The notes: generated by a model not told the origin, from the sequence alone. A DNA stretch of 64,000 bases from JBJMQS01 sp045802605 (GCA_045802605.1 JBJMQS010000030.1:248001-312000); one strand, 5' to 3'; positions 7,974 through 17,521 are shown, counted from the first letter of the stretch. Translations and numbers: made by a program.

Positions 7974-8762
7974 ATGTTTTTCTGCAAGAAACTGGTGGTG
8001 CTGAGCCTCGGAGCGGCCGGGGCCTTGGCGGTCACGAACGCCGTGTGGTCAGGCAGCGTTTCGACCATGTGGCACAAGGCGAGAACGGCCGTCGAGCGGA
8101 ATATTTCGCCGGAGTTCGAGCTCGAACGCATCCGCAATCAGATTTCCCGGCTCACGCCGGACATGAATAAGAACATCGAAACCATTGCCGAGGCGACCGT
8201 CGAAGTCGGCTCGCTGCAGCGGAAAATCGAAGTGGTCAAAGGCGAGCTCGACAAACGGCAAACCGAAATCCTGGCTTTGACCGAGAAGGTCGAATCCGGC
8301 ATCAAGCTCGCCAGTTGGACCACGGGCAATCCGAAAGAGAAGCTGGCCCGCGACCTGAAGGCCTACAAGACCTGCGAAAAAGACCTCGCGGTCAAACAAA
8401 AGCTGCTCGAAGCTAAGAAGGAATCGCTCGAGTCGGCTCGCCGGCAGCTCACGACCATCAACGAGTCGCGGCAAGAGCTAGAGGTTTTGGCGGCCCAGTA
8501 TGAAGCCGAGCTAGCCAATCTCCGCGAAGCACAAGACCGCTCGAAGCTCGTCCTGAACGATAGCCGGCTCTCGGAGATCAAGGCGTCGTTCGAACGGCTG
8601 CGTCAGCGAATCGATGCCGAGAAGATCAAGGCGGAATTGGCTGGCCAGTTCACCTCGTCGCCGACCTCTACGGAACCGGCCGCGGTCGAAACGAGCCAGG
8701 ACGTGGTGCAGCAAGTGCGCGATTACTTCAGCAAGCATGAGAGCGCGAAGCGAACTGAGTAA
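7974..8762 (+). CDS. Membrane-anchored coiled-coil protein
   Basis: 262 residues, GAGGGGG 7 nt before the ATG. Residues about 5-27 form a signal anchor (LVVLSLGAAGALAVTNAVW). From about residue 50 to 220 the sequence is heptad-rich and charged, predicting long coiled coils (IETIAEATVEVGSLQRKIEV, LLEAKKESLESARRQL). No catalytic motif. It may be an envelope structural or scaffold protein. It precedes the FHA/kinase genes but is separated from them by a palindromic repeat. Confidence 0.7.
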   Translation: MFFCKKLVVLSLGAAGALAVTNAVWSGSVSTMWHKARTAVERNISPEFELERIRNQISRLTPDMNKNIETIAEATVEVGSLQRKIEVVKGELDKRQTEILALTEKVESGIKLASWTTGNPKEKLARDLKAYKTCEKDLAVKQKLLEAKKESLESARRQLTTINESRQELEVLAAQYEAELANLREAQDRSKLVLNDSRLSEIKASFERLRQRIDAEKIKAELAGQFTSSPTSTEPAAVETSQDVVQQVRDYFSKHESAKRTE

Positions 8763-8830
8763 TTGCGATCCGACAGTCGATCGGGGTTCGCAGGGTGAGG
8801 AATCCTGCGAACCCCACCCCCTTTCCAACA

Positions 8831-8927
8831 AAGAGTTAACCGCAGAGAATGCGGAGAAATACCAGAGAAAACCAATTTCATTCTCCGGTTTTCCTCTGCG
8901 TCCTCTGCGTCTCCGCGGTTAACTCTT
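8831..8927. repeat. Palindromic repeat A1 (TTAACCGC family)
   Basis: Arms beginning AAGAGTTAACCGC and ending GCGGTTAACTCTT enclose about 70 bp that also pairs partly (GCAGAGAATGCGGAG against CTCTGCGTCTCCGC). The same outer arms recur at 15981-16064, 31741-31825 and, with TTGAACCGC, at 30402-30468 and 47846-47902. A TATAAT hexamer lies just beyond at 8933-8938. Confidence 0.75.
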
Positions 8928-8945
8928 CTAGGTATAATCACGCTC

Positions 8946-10307
8946 ATGCTTGGAATGGCCTGGCTAACTTTGAGGCAGGTGCGGGCGGCGCTCGCCAATG
9001 GGCAACTCGATGAGGCCCAGCGGCTGCTCGCGGACCCGGCCGTCAAAGGCCATCAGAAAAGTTGGGCCCTGCTCGAACAACTCACCCGCGGCTTGATCGC
9101 ACGAGCCGAGCGCCGCCTGATCCAGGGTGACGCCGCCGGCGCTTGGGCCGACTTGGCGAAAGCCGAAGCCGCCGCTCCGGCCGACCTCTCCGAACAAACC
9201 TCCAAACTGCGGCAAGCGCTCGGGGAGCAATCGCTCTCCCAAGCTCGCGTGCTCTTGGAGACCGGCGATCCTCGCCGCGCCGCCGAATCGATTGGCCGAC
9301 TGCGCGAACGGCAATTCAACCCGGCCGACTGGCATGCCCTGGAAGATGCGGCCAAAGACTGGATGCTTTCACAAGAACTGGCGGATCGCGGCGAATTCGC
9401 ACTCGCCCGCCAGATGTTTGACCGAGTGGCCCGAGCGGAGTTGACTGGCGGGGCGGTGGCGATCTTCCAGACCGAGCTCGATCAACGCAGTTCGAAGTTC
9501 AATGACCTGTTGCCTCAGCTGCACGACGCACTCGATCAACGCCGCTGGCGCGACGTGTTGCAACTCGCCGATGGCGTGCTTGCGGTCGCGCCGCAGCACG
9601 GCGAGGCACGCAAGGCCCGCGTTAAAGCGTGGAAGACGAGCGGTCAGGAAACGATTGCCGGCGCGTTCGGCCCGGAACATGACACAACACCGGATTCACT
9701 CGGGCCGCCGAAGAAGTACCACCTCTGGATCGACGGCGTGGGCGGCTACCTCGTGTGCCTCGCACCGCGCGTTTGCTTGGGACAGGCGTCAGCGGAGGGC
9801 GCCGTTGATGTGCCGCTCTTGGCCGATGTCTCACGCTTCCACGCTTCGATCCTGCGCGATAATGAGGGCTACATTGTCGAAGCGGCCCGGCCGCTCCAAG
9901 TAAATGGCGAATCAACGCACAAAACGACTCTTCACCCCGGCGACCGACTGACACTGGGGGCCGCCTGCCAATTTATTTTTCAGCGGCCCGTCCCGGTGTC
10001 TGCCACGGCAAAGCTGCAAATCCAAAGCGGGCAACGGCTTCCGCTGTCGCTGGACGGCATTTTGCTGATGGCGGAGACGATCGTGATCGGCCCGGGGCCG
10101 CAGGCGCATGTATCATGCGATTTGGATAAGCCGGTGGTGCTATTCCGCGCAAAAGACGGCCTGGGCGTACGTTATGGCGGGGAGTTCAAGGTGGACGGCA
10201 ACAAGGTGCGCGACCGGGCGAATCTCGGCTCCACCGCAACAATTACCGGCCCCGATTTCAATTTCGCGCTCGAGCCAGCGAAGAACATGAAGAGGGGACA
10301 CGCGTAG
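8946..10307 (+). CDS. TPR-like and FHA-domain protein
   Basis: 453 residues. The N-terminal ~240 residues are helical and TPR-like with Ala-rich repeats (ANGQLDEAQRLLADPAVKG, LLETGDPRRAAESIGRLRER). From about 260 a forkhead-associated-type region appears (YHLWIDGVGGYLVCLAPRVC, then VPLLADVSRFHASILRDNEGY, with the SRFHA motif). FHA domains bind phosphothreonine peptides, so it is a likely partner or substrate of the kinase encoded 8 bp downstream. An alternative ATG is at 8955. Confidence 0.8.
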   Translation: MLGMAWLTLRQVRAALANGQLDEAQRLLADPAVKGHQKSWALLEQLTRGLIARAERRLIQGDAAGAWADLAKAEAAAPADLSEQTSKLRQALGEQSLSQARVLLETGDPRRAAESIGRLRERQFNPADWHALEDAAKDWMLSQELADRGEFALARQMFDRVARAELTGGAVAIFQTELDQRSSKFNDLLPQLHDALDQRRWRDVLQLADGVLAVAPQHGEARKARVKAWKTSGQETIAGAFGPEHDTTPDSLGPPKKYHLWIDGVGGYLVCLAPRVCLGQASAEGAVDVPLLADVSRFHASILRDNEGYIVEAARPLQVNGESTHKTTLHPGDRLTLGAACQFIFQRPVPVSATAKLQIQSGQRLPLSLDGILLMAETIVIGPGPQAHVSCDLDKPVVLFRAKDGLGVRYGGEFKVDGNKVRDRANLGSTATITGPDFNFALEPAKNMKRGHA

Positions 10308-10315
10308 AGGGGCAT

Positions 10316-11827
10316 ATGAAGTTCACGCATGGACTCGGCCAGCGACCGCTCGACGGCTACACCATCAAACGCGGTGTGGGCAAAGGCGGCTTCGGCGAGG
10401 TGTACTTTGCGGTTTCTGACGGCGGCAAAGAGGTCGCCCTCAAGCTGCTGCGCGAAGACTGCGGCATCGAACTCCGCGGCATCGCCCATTGCATCAATCT
10501 CAAGCACCCAAACCTCGTCAGCGTTTATGACCTCCGGCCCGACAAGGCGGGCAATCAGTGGGTCGTGATGGAATATGTTGCCGGCGACCCGCTGCATGTG
10601 GTGCTTGAACGCCACCCGCAGGGTTTGCCGCGCGAGTTGGCCCGCGAGTGGTTCCTCGCCCTGGCTCGAGCCGTGGCTTACTTGCACGACCATGGCATCG
10701 TGCACCGCGACCTCAAGCCAGCCAACGTGTTTGTGGAAGAGGGCGTGCTGAAGGTCGGGGATTACGGCTTATGCAAATCGATGAGCGCGAGCCAGCGCAC
10801 GCCGCAGACGCAATCGGTCGGCACCGTGCACTACATGGCGCCGGAAATCTCGACCGGCAACTACAACCGGCAGATCGATATCTACGCTTGCGGCGTCTTG
10901 TTCTACGAAATGCTCTCGGGCCACCTGCCGTTCCAAGGCGAGACGCCAGGCGAAGTGTTGATGAAGCACCTGACCAGCACCCCGGATCTGGCCGGGGTGC
11001 CAGATGAATATCGGTCGATCATTGCAAAGGCGCTGGCAAAAGATCCAACGCAACGATTCACGTCGATGACCGAAATGGCACAAGCCGTCGAAGCGACCCA
11101 GAAGCCGGAGCTGATGACGTTACCGCCTCCCGCTCCGCGGGCATATCGAGCCGCAGCATCGCCGACACCGCAACCGCCTCTTCCCGTCCTGCAACAGTCG
11201 AAGCGGGGGTTGGTTGGTGAGTTGACCGGGTCGATGGGACTCGCGGCCGTCTTGACACTGCTCACTACGACTTTCTGGGCGGCAGTCACACACGAAAGCA
11301 ATTGGAACTGGATCGGCACGACGTATTTTCTCACCGTCGCCGTGTGTTGGGCGGTGTTGATCCCGTCAAAGTTCTGGCAGGAGCAGCGCATTGGCGACGG
11401 CTGGGGCCGGCGATTGACTTTGATGGGTTGCGGAGCGTGCGTCGGTTTGCTCGCGCTTTGGCTGGACGGGTGGAATTTCAAAGGATTCCACCACGTCACT
11501 GATCTAGTGCGTGTGAACGGCAATCGCCGCGACGTAATCGCGGCCGGTGCGGGCTTCGTGAGCTATTACGCCCTCGCCTTGGGCCTGGTGCGTTGGTGGC
11601 GATTGACCGAGCGGCGGCGGAAATCTTGGTTCAGCCTGTTCCCAGTCATAGCCGCAGGGTTCTGGTCACTCGTTCTGATGGTTCTGCTTTTGGGAGTCGA
11701 TGACGACGGCACGGCCGCTCGGTCAGCGATGGCGCTGATTACCGCGGCGGCGGTGATACAGTTCGTCAGCCCACACGAACCGCCACCCGTGCTGTTGCCG
11801 CGCCGGCTGCGCTATCGGCCGGCTTGA
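10316..11827 (+). CDS. Membrane Ser/Thr protein kinase (PknB-like)
   Basis: 503 residues. The kinase domain spans about 14-270: glycine loop GVGKGGFGEVY, lysine in EVALKLLRE, catalytic loop HGIVHRDLKPANV, and SVGTVHYMAPEI in the activation segment. The Mg-binding motif is DYG (KVGDYGLCKS) instead of the usual DFG. The C-terminal ~200 residues contain several hydrophobic segments (GSMGLAAVLTLLTTTFWAAV, YFLTVAVCWAVLIP, VIAAGFWSLVLMVLLLG), so the enzyme is membrane bound. It lies between FHA and membrane-protein genes with 8- and 10-bp gaps, suggesting one signalling operon. Confidence 0.92.
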   Translation: MKFTHGLGQRPLDGYTIKRGVGKGGFGEVYFAVSDGGKEVALKLLREDCGIELRGIAHCINLKHPNLVSVYDLRPDKAGNQWVVMEYVAGDPLHVVLERHPQGLPRELAREWFLALARAVAYLHDHGIVHRDLKPANVFVEEGVLKVGDYGLCKSMSASQRTPQTQSVGTVHYMAPEISTGNYNRQIDIYACGVLFYEMLSGHLPFQGETPGEVLMKHLTSTPDLAGVPDEYRSIIAKALAKDPTQRFTSMTEMAQAVEATQKPELMTLPPPAPRAYRAAASPTPQPPLPVLQQSKRGLVGELTGSMGLAAVLTLLTTTFWAAVTHESNWNWIGTTYFLTVAVCWAVLIPSKFWQEQRIGDGWGRRLTLMGCGACVGLLALWLDGWNFKGFHHVTDLVRVNGNRRDVIAAGAGFVSYYALALGLVRWWRLTERRRKSWFSLFPVIAAGFWSLVLMVLLLGVDDDGTAARSAMALITAAAVIQFVSPHEPPPVLLPRRLRYRPA

Positions 11828-11837
11828 GGATACGAAC

Positions 11838-12473
11838 ATGCGGAGCTTTATTTTCCTGGTGGTCTTCGTCGCCGCGGCCCTGGCCGTGACGGGCAAGCGC
11901 GTTCACTGGACGCGCTTCGACTGGAGCGAGCCGACCCCGCCGCTGGTGACCGCGCCGCCCTGGGACTCACGGCCCGCAAAATACAAGAAACTGAATCTTC
12001 GGGACGACGACAGCAAAGTCATTTGGCGCGGCACCGTCGATGGCAGCCCGAAACTGACCCGCGACTTGGCCTGGTCGGACGCCTATACCCGCGCCAGCGA
12101 TGCGATTCAAACCGTGCTTGGCCTGGAGCACGCGCTGCCACCGAGCACGATTGATGACGTCACGGTCGAGCACCACGAAGGCAGCGTGGAAACCGGCACC
12201 TCCGTCGGAGCGACGCCCAAGATTAGCCTCGATCTCGAAGTGAAAGCCAGCCAAGCCAGGGAACTGGCCCGCCGGGATCGTGGGTACTACGTCAGCGATC
12301 GGGTCGGCATTCTGTCGAAAATCATGGCGGTCTTGGTCGCCGGCTTATTCGCAGTCGCTGGCTACGTTCGACTCGACGAGTGGAGCAAAGGGTATTACAC
12401 GCGGACGATCAAGGTGATGGCGCTCGCCGCGTTCGCAGGTGCGACATTGTTCGTGTGGAAGATGGCGCACTGA
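11838..12473 (+). CDS. Membrane protein of unknown function
   Basis: 211 residues. It has an N-terminal signal anchor (SFIFLVVFVAAALAVTG), a soluble domain of about 130 residues, and two C-terminal membrane helices (IMAVLVAGLFAVAGYVRL and VMALAAFAGATLFVWKM). No family recognised. It is the third gene of the FHA-kinase cluster, 10 bp after the kinase stop, so it may be part of the sensory or output arm. Confidence 0.65.
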   Translation: MRSFIFLVVFVAAALAVTGKRVHWTRFDWSEPTPPLVTAPPWDSRPAKYKKLNLRDDDSKVIWRGTVDGSPKLTRDLAWSDAYTRASDAIQTVLGLEHALPPSTIDDVTVEHHEGSVETGTSVGATPKISLDLEVKASQARELARRDRGYYVSDRVGILSKIMAVLVAGLFAVAGYVRLDEWSKGYYTRTIKVMALAAFAGATLFVWKMAH

Positions 12474-12475
12474 TT

Positions 12476-12551
12476 TTTGTAGCCGCGGGCTTTAGCCCGC
12501 GCATTCTGGCAAACGCTTGGTCCCACGCGGGCTAAAGCCCGCGGTTACAAA
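12476..12551. repeat. Palindromic repeat B (CTTTAGCCCGCG family)
   Basis: GTAGCCGCGGGCTTTAGCCC at the left and GGGCTAAAGCCCGCGGTTAC at the right are near-perfect inverted arms, each internally palindromic, around about 25 bp. It sits between two convergent genes and could double as a terminator. It is different in sequence from the TTAACCGC family. Confidence 0.75.
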
Positions 12552-12566
12552 TACAATCCGATCAGA

Positions 12567-14294
12567 TTATTTCCCTGGCAACTCGTAACAAACCGCTTCG
12601 CGATCATTTCTGACCAACAAATGCCCGGCGACGACGCAGGGAACAGTCCACGTCTTGCTCGATAGCGCGGGGATGCGAGCCACTTCGCGCAAACCATTGG
12701 GCGATGGGTCCACCATGACGACGTCCCCGGCCTCGGCCTGCACGAGCAGACGATCGCCGACCAAGATAACTTGGCCATGCTGGTATTTGCCCTCGCGCCA
12801 TTTCACTTTGCCCGTCGCGGCTTCGACGCAAGCAAGAACGCCATCGTCGAGACCATAAAGGTGGCCTTCGAACAAAACGGCCGACGTGAATTTCGTCCGC
12901 AGCGATTTGCTGCGCCATACGGGCTCGGCCGTCCAGCGATCGGGGCCGTCTCGCTTCACGCGAATCAGGGCGCAACCGCCGGAAGCAAAACCGGTGGAGA
13001 CAAACGCAGTGCCGGGCCCACCCGCGTCGGGGATTGGCTGCGAGAAGTTTATGCCACACTCGTTGGTCCACGGGAAGAGCCAGAGCGATTTGCCCGTCGC
13101 GGCATCGTGGCCCGCAAGACCCTGGGCATTGTGCACGACGATCTGCCGCGAACCATCGACTTCCCAGATCACGGGAGAGCTGTAGCCGGCTCTTTCGGTG
13201 ATTGCGCTCCAAAGGCGATCGCCAGTGCATTTGTCGAATGCGGCGAGCGATGCACCATCGGCCGAGCACACGATGACGCGATTACCATCGATGAGCGGCG
13301 AGGCACACAGACCATGTTCGAGAGTTGATCCCGATTCCGACACATGCGCGGACCACATTGGTTTCCCGCTGGCGGCATTGAGACATGCCAGATGGCCAGT
13401 CGCGCCAACGGCGTACAGCCGGCCAGCGTCGATCACCGGCGTCGCCCGCGGACCGTCGCCGGCGACAATGCAGTCAAATCGGGTTCGTGTCGCGTGCCGC
13501 CAGACCAGCGCGCTATCCGACATTCGGTAGCAACTCACGCATTCATCGGGCCCCAATTGTTCTTGCGTGATCGCATATCCGCCGATGGCCGCGAATCCGG
13601 ACCAGCCGCTGCCGATTTCGCGCCGCCAGATTTCGTGCGGCATCAGATCGCCGGCCCAATCGGCGAGGCGGAGTGAGGAAATACCGTTGCGATTGAGCCC
13701 AAAAAACTGGGGCGAATCGTCCGGGGTAAGGTCGCTCAGCGCCATTGGCGGCAACGTCGGCGTTTCGTTCCGGCTCGCCCGGCCGTCGCGCCGCGGCACA
13801 TTTCGCCAGGCGAGTTCCAGGCTGCCGTCGCCTTGCAAGCCATCGACCCGCGCGCTGAATGGAAATACCAATCCGGCACAGAGCAAGACGAGGACAACGA
13901 GCAATCGCCAATTCGCAGGCGCACCGGCATATCCGAGCCACGCGCCAGCGGGCACCCAGAGCGAACTCAACAAAAACAACGCGATGAACGACGACAGATG
14001 CGGCACAGGCGCCGACTGATAGGCAGCGAGCGCTCCGAGCGTGCCCAACCAACCGAACGCCATGAGGACGATGATCCATCGCCAAGTGAAGCGACTGATC
14101 ATCAGTCGACGTCGCCACGACAGGGCGAACACGGCGACGATCCCCGCCGCGAGTGCGCCAGCCCACATGGGCTCCACGCGGCCGGTGATCATCGGCATAA
14201 CCGACGTACGGGCCCAAGCGTAGGGCAAAAGCCCTAGCGTCAGGACACATGCCAAAACCAGGCTTAGCGTCGTCAGTAGCCGCACGAAGTCCAT
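12567..14294 (-). CDS. PQQ-like beta-propeller protein with N-terminal membrane domain
   Basis: 575 residues. The first ~150 residues contain four or five hydrophobic helices (VRLLTTLSLVLACVLTLGLL, GALAAGIVAVFALSWRR, WIIVLMAFGWLGTLGALAAY, FIALFLLSSLWVPAGAWLGY). The rest carries PQQ/BamB-type blades (GRLYAVGATGHLACLNAASG, DGASLAAFDKCTGDRLW, GHDAATGKSLWLFPW, GDRLLVQAEAGDVVMVD). No PQQ-enzyme active site is evident. Such proteins are numerous in planctomycetes, with unknown ligands. Confidence 0.8.
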   Translation of the reverse strand: MDFVRLLTTLSLVLACVLTLGLLPYAWARTSVMPMITGRVEPMWAGALAAGIVAVFALSWRRRLMISRFTWRWIIVLMAFGWLGTLGALAAYQSAPVPHLSSFIALFLLSSLWVPAGAWLGYAGAPANWRLLVVLVLLCAGLVFPFSARVDGLQGDGSLELAWRNVPRRDGRASRNETPTLPPMALSDLTPDDSPQFFGLNRNGISSLRLADWAGDLMPHEIWRREIGSGWSGFAAIGGYAITQEQLGPDECVSCYRMSDSALVWRHATRTRFDCIVAGDGPRATPVIDAGRLYAVGATGHLACLNAASGKPMWSAHVSESGSTLEHGLCASPLIDGNRVIVCSADGASLAAFDKCTGDRLWSAITERAGYSSPVIWEVDGSRQIVVHNAQGLAGHDAATGKSLWLFPWTNECGINFSQPIPDAGGPGTAFVSTGFASGGCALIRVKRDGPDRWTAEPVWRSKSLRTKFTSAVLFEGHLYGLDDGVLACVEAATGKVKWREGKYQHGQVILVGDRLLVQAEAGDVVMVDPSPNGLREVARIPALSSKTWTVPCVVAGHLLVRNDREAVCYELPGK

Positions 14295-14462
14295 CTCAAA
14301 AGGAGCCGCGGCCGTGGTGGTCGCTCGGCGACACCCGACTGACCATCGGGTCCGAGTCGTCGGTTAACAAGAACGCCTTCGGAAGGCGTCAAATCCACTC
14401 GGATTATCATATGAAAACATCCAAGAGTCCAGCATAAACTGCTGACCCGATGGAGACTTGCG

Positions 14463-15977
14463 ATGTTCAGGAAAACTTTGACGCTCGCGGCGGTCCTTTT
14501 TCCTCTCCTGTTCATTGCCGCCCGCACTGACGCCAACGGCGGGCTGAAAATTGAAGTGCGGCTTGCTGATGGTTTCAAGGCGGACGTGAAGAACGGGCGT
14601 GTGCTCGTCGTGCTGGGTCAGAACCGCGGGGAGCCACGCACTTCGATCGGCCGGACCGGGCTGAAAACACCACCCGTGCTTGGAACCGATGCGCATGCAT
14701 CGGCCGACGATCGGCTCATCGCCACGCTGGATGAGCAGTGTGAGATTTTTCCCATCGAGTCCTTGGCGAAGTTGAAGCCCGGCTCGTACCACGCGCAAGC
14801 GGTCGTTCATCTGAATCAAGATTTGAATTTCACCAATGCACCCGGCGACCTCTACGGCCCAGCAAAGGATGTCAAGATCGACCCGGCGGCTGGTGGGGTG
14901 ATCAAGCTTGAGGTCAATGCCCGCGAACCTGAGGAAGAGCTTCCGAAGGACACAAGCGCGGTCAAGTTTCTCAAGCTGCCCTCGAAATTGCTCAGTGAGT
15001 TTCATGGCCGGCCGATGTTCTTGCGGGCGGCCGTCTTGCTGCCGGCAGATTTTGAATCCAGCCCCGACAAGAAATATCCGCTGCGCGTTCACATCGGCGG
15101 TTATGGCGAGCGCTACATCAGCATCATGGAATTGATGGCCAAACGGCCGACGCAGGGCCCGCACTTCATTTCGCTCATGCTTGATGGGGCCGGCCCGCTT
15201 GGCGACCCGTACCAGGTGAACTCCCACAATCACGGGCCCTATGGCGACGCGATCACGAAGGAGTTGATTCCTTACGTCGAAGAGAAATTCCGCGGCCTGG
15301 GCAGCCCAAGCGCACGGTTCATGGATGGGCACTCGACGGGGGGATGGGTCTCATTTGCGCTGCAAGTCTTCTATCCGGATTTCTTCAATGGCTGCTGGTC
15401 GTTCTGCCCCGACCCGGTGGACTTCCGCGCCTACGAATTGATGAACATCTACAAGGACGACAACGCTTACGTGAACTCCGCTGGTTTCGAGCGGCCGGCC
15501 AAGCGAAAAATCAACGGCGAGACCGTGTACACCGTGCGCCACGAATGCCAGATCGAAAACGTCTTGGGCCTCGGCAATCGCTGGGTGCTCTCGGGTAAGG
15601 ACTGGGGCGCGTGGAATGCGACCTACGGCCCCCGCGGCGACGATGGCCGGCCCAAGCCGCTTTGGGACGGTAAGACCGGGGCGATCGATCGCTCGGTCGT
15701 GGAGCACTGGAAGAAGTACGATCTACGGCTCGTACTCGAAGAGAATTGGAAAGACTTGGGACCCAAGCTGAAGGGCAAGCTCCACATCTACTCCGGCGAC
15801 TGCGACGACTATTTCCTCAACAATGCGGTTCGGCTCCTCGATAAGTTCCTGAAAGATGCCGACCCGCCCGCTGAAGCGACGATCACGTTTGGTGAGTATC
15901 AGGGCCACGGCTTCCACCCGCTGAGCGAGAAGAAGACCCTGGAAGCCATGTGGGCGGCATACGAGAAGAAGAAATAA
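14463..15977 (+). CDS. Secreted alpha/beta-hydrolase (esterase D-like)
   Basis: 504 residues with a signal peptide (residues ~4-24, LTLAAVLFPLLFIAARTDA). The catalytic domain begins near residue 180; the nucleophile is in FMDGHSTGGWVSF (G-x-S-x-G) and a late histidine in EYQGHGFHPLSEKKTLE. The fold resembles putative esterases of the enterochelin/esterase-D group. The N-terminal ~170 residues are a separate beta-rich region. Substrate unknown. Confidence 0.8.
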   Translation: MFRKTLTLAAVLFPLLFIAARTDANGGLKIEVRLADGFKADVKNGRVLVVLGQNRGEPRTSIGRTGLKTPPVLGTDAHASADDRLIATLDEQCEIFPIESLAKLKPGSYHAQAVVHLNQDLNFTNAPGDLYGPAKDVKIDPAAGGVIKLEVNAREPEEELPKDTSAVKFLKLPSKLLSEFHGRPMFLRAAVLLPADFESSPDKKYPLRVHIGGYGERYISIMELMAKRPTQGPHFISLMLDGAGPLGDPYQVNSHNHGPYGDAITKELIPYVEEKFRGLGSPSARFMDGHSTGGWVSFALQVFYPDFFNGCWSFCPDPVDFRAYELMNIYKDDNAYVNSAGFERPAKRKINGETVYTVRHECQIENVLGLGNRWVLSGKDWGAWNATYGPRGDDGRPKPLWDGKTGAIDRSVVEHWKKYDLRLVLEENWKDLGPKLKGKLHIYSGDCDDYFLNNAVRLLDKFLKDADPPAEATITFGEYQGHGFHPLSEKKTLEAMWAAYEKKK

Positions 15978-15980
15978 GAT

Positions 15981-16064
15981 TTAACCGCTGAGTATCCAGA
16001 GAGCGATGAGAAAACCAAATGCCGTATTGGTTTTCTCAGCGCTCTCTGCGTACTCAGCGGTTAA
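15981..16064. repeat. Palindromic repeat A2 (TTAACCGC family)
   Basis: TTAACCGCTGAGTATCCAGA at the left pairs with an arm ending TACTCAGCGGTTAA; inner arms GATGAGAAAACCAA and TTGGTTTTCTCAGC also pair. It fills the whole gap between the convergent esterase and lpdA genes and probably folds into a long hairpin in both transcripts. Confidence 0.75.
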
Positions 16065-16077
16065 GTTCTTTTTCTTC

Positions 16078-17478
16078 TTAAATGTGAATGGCTTTGCCGA
16101 AGTACGCGGCTCGGGCGGCTTCGCCCATCGCCTCTGACAATGTAGGGTGACCGTGCACCATCCGCGCGATATCCTCGGCGGAGCCTACGAACTCCATTGT
16201 GGTCACGGCCTCAGCAATCATGTCCGACGCTCGCGGCCCGAAGATGTGCACGCCGAGCAATCGATCCGTTTTCGCATCGGCCAGCACTTTCACAAGGCCC
16301 TCGGTTTCATCGAGACTCTTGGCACGGGCGGATGCCATGAATGGGAACTTACCAACCCGATATTCGCGGCCCTCGTCCTTGAGCTGCTCCTCGGTTTTGC
16401 CAACTGCGGCGACTTCGGGCCAAATGTAAATCACGCTCGGAATCGCATCGTAATTGACGTGGGCCGGCTGCCCGCCCAGTTGATCGGCGAACGCGAGGCC
16501 TTCTTCGGACGCCTTGTGCGCGAGCATCGGCCCTTCGATCAAGTCGCCAATGGCGAACAGGCCGGGCACGCTGGTTTGGAATTTGTCGTCCACAACGACT
16601 TTGCCTTTTTCCATCTTCACGCCGGCTTGCTCCAAGCCCAGCCCTTGCGTGAACGGCCGGCGGCCAACCGATACCAGCACCTTGTCGCCGACGAACGTCG
16701 CGGGGCCATCCTTGCTTTCGCATTTGACGGTGATCTGATCGCCCTTGGTTTCCGCGCCGACGACTTTGGTTTCGAGATGGAACTCGAGCCCTTGCTTCTC
16801 GAGCGACTTCTTCACGAGCGTGGCGATCTCGGTGTCAGTGAGTGGCAGAATCCGCGGCAAGAACTCGAGCACCGTGACTTTGGACCCCAGTCGAGCCCAG
16901 ACCGAGCCCAGCTCCAAGCCGATGTAGCCGCCACCGACGACGATCAAATGCTTGGGCGCAGGATTGAAATTCAGCGCCTCGGTCGAGGAGACAATGTTCT
17001 TGCCGTCGAATGGCAACGATGGCAGCGGCGTCGGTTCGCTCCCGGTGGCGAGCAGGATGGCCGACGCTTCGAGTTGGACCTGTTTGCCGTCGTTGAGCGT
17101 GACATCGACTTTGCCGGCGCCGGCGAGCTTGGCCGTACCATTGAACCCGGTGACGCCATACTTTTTGAACAGTCCGCCGATGCCTGTGGTTAACTGCTTG
17201 ACGATGGTGTCCTTGCGCGTGAGCATGACGCCCAAGTCGAGCTCGACCTTAGACACCTTCACGCCGTGCTTGGCGAGCTTGCGCTGCGTCTGGTCGTACA
17301 TCTCGCTGGAATCGAGCAATGCTTTCGACGGTATGCAGCCAATGTTGAGACAGGTGCCGCCAAACGCAGCCCGCTTGTCCACGCAGGCAACTTTCTTGCC
17401 GAGCTGGGCTGCCCGAATCGCGGCCACATATCCCCCGGGCCCGCCACCGATCACAACGAGGTCAAAACGATCTGCCAT
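16078..17478 (-). CDS. lpdA: Dihydrolipoyl dehydrogenase (E3)
   Basis: 466 residues, normal family length. FAD-binding VVIGGGPGGYVAAIRAAQLG is at the N-terminus, followed by the redox disulfide in GGTCLNIGCIPSKALL. NAD is bound by VVGGGYIGLELGSVWARLGS, and the second FAD motif is VPGLFAIGDLIEGPMLAHKA. The catalytic His-Glu pair is in MVHGHPTLSEAMGEAA. It reoxidises dihydrolipoamide of 2-oxoacid dehydrogenase complexes. No E1 or E2 gene is adjacent, but sucCD, which act in the same part of the TCA cycle, lie 7 kb away. Confidence 0.96.
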   Translation of the reverse strand: MADRFDLVVIGGGPGGYVAAIRAAQLGKKVACVDKRAAFGGTCLNIGCIPSKALLDSSEMYDQTQRKLAKHGVKVSKVELDLGVMLTRKDTIVKQLTTGIGGLFKKYGVTGFNGTAKLAGAGKVDVTLNDGKQVQLEASAILLATGSEPTPLPSLPFDGKNIVSSTEALNFNPAPKHLIVVGGGYIGLELGSVWARLGSKVTVLEFLPRILPLTDTEIATLVKKSLEKQGLEFHLETKVVGAETKGDQITVKCESKDGPATFVGDKVLVSVGRRPFTQGLGLEQAGVKMEKGKVVVDDKFQTSVPGLFAIGDLIEGPMLAHKASEEGLAFADQLGGQPAHVNYDAIPSVIYIWPEVAAVGKTEEQLKDEGREYRVGKFPFMASARAKSLDETEGLVKVLADAKTDRLLGVHIFGPRASDMIAEAVTTMEFVGSAEDIARMVHGHPTLSEAMGEAARAAYFGKAIHI

Positions 17479-17521
17479 TCCAGGTTGTCCTCAAAATAAA
17501 AAGCACTCAATTTCATGTTAT

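Noticed and set aside
8933..8938. TATAAT as a promoter of the FHA gene
   Set aside because: No -35 hexamer at a suitable distance; noted but not called.
14364..15332. Open frame of 322 codons on the minus strand
   Set aside because: Antisense to the esterase gene, which has a signal peptide and a clear G-x-S-x-G motif.
16147..17193. Open frame of 348 codons on the plus strand
   Set aside because: Antisense to lpdA.
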